Assembly: GCA_907165135.1 (NCBI GenBank)
Contig: OU015569.1
Location: 7,254,501 to 7,318,500, forward strand
Source of the DNA: Oikopleura dioica
Lineage: Eukaryota; Chordata; Appendicularia; Copelata; Oikopleuridae
Reading direction: 5' to 3'
Length of the DNA: 64,000 bases
A model generated the notes under the pieces. That model worked only from the letters and a program-made list of their open reading frames with translations. It had not been told where the DNA came from and did no database searches. The position numbers were made by a program, and so were the translations under genes. The stretch's first letter is position 1. Each line of letters opens with the position of its first letter. Positions 59,032-64,000 of this stretch are shown here, in pieces.

Positions 59032-59277
59032 TGTCGAGTAAGTCTACGAACTTCGAAATCGGCTTAAACCACGGGAGTGGCTCAATTTTTCACTATCTGC
59101 TAACCACCTGCCAATACTTTCACATTCTCTCCACTTTCGAGAGACTATTTCGCGTCTCACAGAAGCGGCGTTTTTCTGCTGCTCAATTTGTCCCTGATAC
59201 AGGCCACTTATTCTTTTTTCGTCAATTTTTTCGGTAGTGACTGATGCGCTTCTAGACTGAAATTCGGATAAACCAAG

Positions 59278-59596
59278 ATGGCCAAGCGCACCAGAAAGGT
59301 CGGTATCACCGGTAAATACGGTACCCGCTACGGATCTTCCCTCCGAAAGATTGTCAAGAAGATGGAAGTCTCCCAGCACAAGAAATACCAGTCTCCCTTC
59401 TGTGGTGCCACTTCCCTCAAGCGAACCGGTAATTAACCTAAATAAGCGACTTTTAAATATTCTATTAGCTGTTGGCGTTTGGGTTTGCTCTCGAACCAAC
59501 AAGAAGATGGCCGGTGGAGCTTGGGAACCTCATACCCAGAACTTCCAGGTCGTCTCCATGGGTATCCGACGACTCCGAGAAGCCGTCGAGAGCTAA
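59278..59596 (+). CDS. RPL37A: Ribosomal protein L37A (eL43) with a degraded zinc ribbon
   Basis: Exons 59278-59428 and 59469-59596 (40 nt intron) give 92 residues, the human length. It begins [20 protein letters not shown] and continues [21 protein letters not shown] and AGGAW. Human eL43 binds Zn with CSFC and CGSC; here these read SPFC and CSRT, so two of the four Cys are gone. The remaining sequence is well conserved, so the gene is probably working but without a normal zinc site. Confidence 0.95.
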
Positions 59597-59737
59597 ATTG
59601 CTTGTCTTGTGAAAGTTGAACTGTCTGTCTCAATCAGAATGCCATCATTGAACACAGACTGACATTCCCTTGGCCGCAACTTCTGAACCCTTTTAACAGT
59701 TTCGCGCATTCAGACCGAATTCGGTAGATCATCAAAA

Positions 59738-60501
59738 ATGACCGCCATCACCGTGCGAACTCGAAAGTTCATGACCAACCGCCTTCTTAGCCGAAAGCAG
59801 ATGGTCGTTGACATCCTTCACCCGGATACTCCCACTCCCAAGAAGTCCGAGGTCCGAGAGGCTCTTGCCAAGCAGTACAAGGTATTCATCGCCCTTTAAC
59901 CAGTCAATAATTACGCAACCTCAGACTGCTGCCGACCACATCATTGTCTTCGGCTTCAAGACCCAGTTCGGTGGTGGAAAGACCTCTGGTTTCGCCCTCA
60001 TGTACGACTCTGTTGCGGATGCCAAACGAATTGAACCCCGATTCAGGGCCGTGGGAAATTTTTTGAAACCGTTAGGGTGGCCGCTCCTGCGCTTTTGTGA
60101 GATGTTCATAAAGTGTGTGAGTTCGCTCGGAGCTACTCTCCGATGCTTGGCCGAGGATAATTTGCTCTCTTTTGCGAAGGAGTGCAAAATTATACTTAAT
60201 TTTTGGGGGGTTTCGTAACTCGTTATGATTTTACTGCGCTCCCAGGCGCAGGTAAGTAACTTGTAAATTGGGGTCATGAGGCAGCTCGTGCGAACAAGGA
60301 CTTAATCTCTTCTGATCATAACTGAATGATAAAATCGCACGCTGTTCTCCACAGTGTTAACCCGCGTACAGACTCGTCCGACACGGTCTCGCTGAGAAGA
60401 TCGAGAAGAAATCCCGAAAGCAGCGAAAGGAACTCCGAAACCGAAAGAAGAAGGTCAAGGGTACCAAGAAGGCCGCTGTTGGTGCTGGCAAGAAGAAGTA
60501 A
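59738..60501 (+). CDS. RPS24: Ribosomal protein S24 (eS24)
   Basis: Exons 59738-59881, 59925-60046 and 60372-60501 give 131 residues. It reads [40 protein letters not shown], then [20 protein letters not shown] and ends VGAGKKK. Intron 1 is 43 nt. Intron 2 is 325 nt, and the conserved frame requires a GG...AG border (TTCAG|GGCCGT). No GT donor there gives the right phase. Confidence 0.96.
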
Positions 60502-60623
60502 ACAGCTTCAACCTGTGCCCACCAGCAAACTATCCCTTCCTGACCATAAATTACTTGGCGAGGATATGTTTCTCTAAACACGATATTTTTTCAGACCGAT
60601 AAACGGATTCCTAAACCGTCGCC

Positions 60624-61531
<908 letters not shown>

Positions 61532-61803
61532 GGCAGATGATCACTCCTCTGCTGAGATCGGTCTCCGGCTTCTTTTTACTGTTCTGAAGTGTCTTTGTAC
61601 CTTTTTGTGATAATAAATAGTTTGGTCGAGCCGATTATTCCTTCGTTGTTGTTTTTTCATGGCAGTATTAAAAATTCCGTAAATGCAACCTGAAGAAATT
61701 TTTGAATACGTATGGATGTGGATACATTTGATATAGAACATGGATCAGGATAATAAATTAGAAGGAGCCTAACAAGTATCAAATTAAGAAGAGTTTGATC
61801 TCG

Positions 61804-62280
61804 ATGTCGAACGTTGAACTCTGGGACATAAGGAATTTCGGTCAAGGACCTCAAGGAATGAACCTTGTGGAGATCTACACGCCCAATCTCAATGGATCAG
61901 GGCGTTGGAAGCGTTTCGACTACGAGATTGTCGAGGACATGCCACTCCCGGTTGTGTTCATGTCAATCCAAGAGCGTAACACATTCGTCCGGCTTCATCT
62001 AGAGGCCAGCCTTTTGCGATATGAGCATCCGGAAATTGACATTGATCAAATGCGCCAATTTTTCTCCAATTGCCCTCCACCGAAGAGAGTAGGAGCTGGA
62101 CGAAGGATGTATGTCTCTGTAAGCTCGGAGCTACTGCGAGTGATTTTCTCCCAAGAATTTGTAGAACAGAAGGAGCGCGAAATTCGAGAGGAGCGTGAGA
62201 GATTTCTTCATGAACTTGCAGAGGCAGGCGAAGAAATTGTGTTCAGTGACGGAGACGATTCCGGACACGAGGACTACTGA
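61804..62280 (+). CDS. Acidic protein of unknown function, intronless, 158 aa
   Basis: It starts at the ATG 61804 (MSNVELWDIRNFGQGPQGMN). The middle has mixed charged sequence (LHLEASLLRYEHPEIDIDQM). A charged helix (EQKEREIREERERFLHEL) and an acidic end (SDGDDSGHEDY) follow. No domain is recognised. It follows RPL18 by 272 nt on the same strand. Confidence 0.55.
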   Translation: MSNVELWDIRNFGQGPQGMNLVEIYTPNLNGSGRWKRFDYEIVEDMPLPVVFMSIQERNTFVRLHLEASLLRYEHPEIDIDQMRQFFSNCPPPKRVGAGRRMYVSVSSELLRVIFSQEFVEQKEREIREERERFLHELAEAGEEIVFSDGDDSGHEDY

Positions 62281-62600
62281 GTATTACTTCTTGTGTTGAG
62301 CTTTCATGTAGCCAGAAGAACTTTCTACAAAAACTGCCGTGTTAATTTATTTTCAACAATTCCAAAAATTCGGAACACAACTTACAATTGTAAAATCTGT
62401 CAATAAGCATTCCCAATAGTGACTGTTCTCAACAGTCTGGTAGATTAGTTCGCTAAATCATCGCTTTTTGCAAATCTCTATATCTCTGGTACTGCTCAAG
62501 AGGTTCTCTTACAATCTATTCTATGGACTTACATGTAGCTTGTTTTAACACTGTCAATGAGATAGTTATAAGTCTCTTACACTTCTAATTAATTAAAGAA

Positions 62601-63279
62601 ATGGCGGCGAAAGATAACAATACGACTCCTATGCCCGCGCCACCCGACTATTTCAAAGAGTTCACCGATGACAATGTCCGCAATAACACCTGCCCCAAGC
62701 CTCCGAAAATACCAACTGACGCTGTCAAAATTTTCGGAACAGACCAGGCAACTATAGCAATTAGAAATGTTAAAATATAAATCATGAACCAAATAGTGCT
62801 CCAGTTGGGGAACTGTTCGACCACTCGAAACCTACAATTTCCCCCGACTCCATCCTCAATATTGCGACCACCGAAAGGAGCTTAAAAAGATGGTACAATC
62901 CGTTGCTATCGGATTTCTTGACCTACTCGACATTCTTACAAAAGTACCTGACTCCCGAGAACGAAACCAGAGAATTGATGATCTTATGCTTCTGGTACAC
63001 GGTTGAGAACTATCTTTTTTTACTTAAAATTTTAAGTTCATTCACATTCATCATATGATCAACGAGTTTAGACCACACCAAGCTCGCGAAAGTCTCAAGG
63101 TACACCCGAGCTTCGATAATGATATGTTATGACATCATATAATTTAGCTTATTCTCGAAGTACAAAAAAGAAGGCGAGAAACCCTTTCGCTAAATCTGAA
63201 GAAAGTGATCGAGAAATGTACTCAGAGCCTATCAGAAGCGAAGAAGATCCTAGAACCCGACCCGCATGAGATTCTCTGA
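62601..63279 (+). CDS. MED7: Mediator subunit 7
   Basis: Matching blocks: [93 protein letters not shown] and [17 protein letters not shown]7 bridges the middle module of Mediator in RNA polymerase II transcription. The last two introns are GT-AG. The first junction needs either a 28 nt GT-AG intron, which is very short, or a GA-AG intron from GGAACA|GACCAG. Human MED7 has a longer C-terminal tail. Confidence 0.88.
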
Positions 63280-63394
63280 CTTCATGTTTTTCAATTCTAG
63301 TTGAACTGTTTGAACTGCCACTGCGAATATTCTTGTGTAAATTATCGGTTATTTCTTTCATCTACTTGTAGCTTCAGAGATAACCACTGATTCG

Positions 63395-63644
63395 ATGGCA
63401 TCACAGCAAAATTTTCTCGGGTCATCACCTCTTCCTAAGAAAAGGTTTCTTGAGACTACCCAAGAATCTTATTCCTCATATATCAATTATAAGACAATCA
63501 CCAGGAAGATCCTTGCAAGGCGGATTTTTCAATGATTACGATGAAGAGACATACTTCGAAGAATTTCAGGAAATTTCTCGAAGGCAACTGACAAACCAAA
63601 CGGTCAGCACCAAAGGAGAAGGATCCATAAGATTTAAAGTCTAA
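63395..63644 (+). CDS. Small hypothetical protein, 66 aa, or first exons of a longer gene
   Basis: Exon 63395-63444 (MASQQNFLGSSPLPKKR) joins in phase across a 49 nt GT-AG intron to exon 63494-63644 (GGFFNDYDEETYFEEF, then TNQTVSTKGEGSIRFKV). A GTCTAA donor-like site sits at its end, so it may splice on to the exon at the window edge. No family is recognised. Confidence 0.4.
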
Positions 63645-63828
63645 TTTAAGGGGGTAGAACTAGGATTTGCGAAAAAGCCTATTCTAGACCGGCGCTCAAA
63701 GCCAAGACGTGCTTTTTAAGGTTAACGAAGTTTTCCAGCCCACTTCCGCCATATAAACCCCAGAACACCATACCTTTTCAGAATCAGCAGAAAATTTCAA
63801 GAACTTTGACCATTTAAAATTCTAGAAA

Positions 63829-64000
63829 TCTTCACTTCCGGTCGATTCTAGAGCCGGAAGTTATCGAAATTTGGGAGAATGGGCAACTTGTGGCCTATCA
63901 AATTGATTCTCAGAAGATTCCCTATCATCTGAAAGAAGAACCCATCCCGGCCACGGTCAGATCAACCGCTAAAAACTCAAGAAAAATTCATAAATTTATG
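63829..64000 (+). CDS. Partial exon cut by the window end
   Basis: One frame is open to the last base, preceded by an AAAATTCTAG acceptor. It reads SILEPEVIEIWENGQLVAYQ, then KIPYHLKEEPIPATVRST. It may be the continuation of the gene at 63395. The family is unknown. Confidence 0.4.

Noticed and set aside
59921..60277. 118-codon minus-strand ORF over RPS24 intron 2
   Set aside because: It is partly antisense to RPS24 exon 2, with no domain and no splice context.

Overview
The window is compact eukaryotic (metazoan) DNA. Genes are packed on both strands, and almost every coding region is cut by tiny introns, mostly 35-55 nt. Several genes follow each other head-to-tail with very short gaps; the clearest is ERN1, whose stop is 13 nt from the next start, which looks like an operon. 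Some introns in well-conserved genes do not start with GT but with GA, GG or GC. Tiny introns, operon-like spacing and GA-AG introns together point to an appendicularian tunicate, most likely Oikopleura. That is an inference from architecture, not a database match. Gene models were built by hand: splice sites were chosen so that frames join and, where possible, match the protein family.

Layout. 0.3-2.7 kb (+): unrecognised multi-pass membrane protein. 3.1-13 kb (minus): secreted Cys-rich protein, CENP-B/pogo-type HTH protein ending in a hairpin, FMC1, a disordered nuclear-type protein directly behind ERN1 (IRE1), NIF3L1 and an RPA3-like OB-fold protein. 13-16 kb: small poorly resolved genes. 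16.4-18.3 kb (minus): coiled-coil protein. 18.5-32.8 kb (+): CPLANE2/RSG1, selenoprotein K with in-frame UGA and SECIS, a large proline-rich protein, an RS-rich protein, a Gly/Pro-rich exon set, TP53RK, SEPSECS, a PLA2-like secreted protein without the catalytic residues, and MMACHC. 33.3-36.4 kb (+): small Cys-rich membrane protein and a class A GPCR. 36.6-39.2 kb (minus): type II membrane protein with a GT31 glycosyltransferase domain. 39.5-45.6 kb: gene-poor, holding two related secreted repeat proteins, one Met-rich and one Leu-rich. 45.6-57.4 kb (minus): coiled-coil protein, synaptotagmin-like protein, small Pro/Ser-rich protein, SLC35C2, EFHB, RPL35, RPS19. 58-63.6 kb (+): NAT9, RPL37A, RPS24, RPL18, an acidic protein, MED7, and small or partial genes to the edge.

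Functional links. SEPSECS makes selenocysteine on its tRNA and SELENOK needs that tRNA, so a selenoprotein and part of its machinery lie within 10 kb. SELENOK and ERN1 both belong to ER homeostasis. CPLANE2 and EFHB are ciliary. Four ribosomal protein genes and NAT9 lie around a divergent 0.6 kb gap. None of this proves co-regulation. The least explained items are the Leu/Met-rich repeat pair, the Cys-rich secreted protein at 3.1-3.8 kb and the recurrent GA-AG introns.
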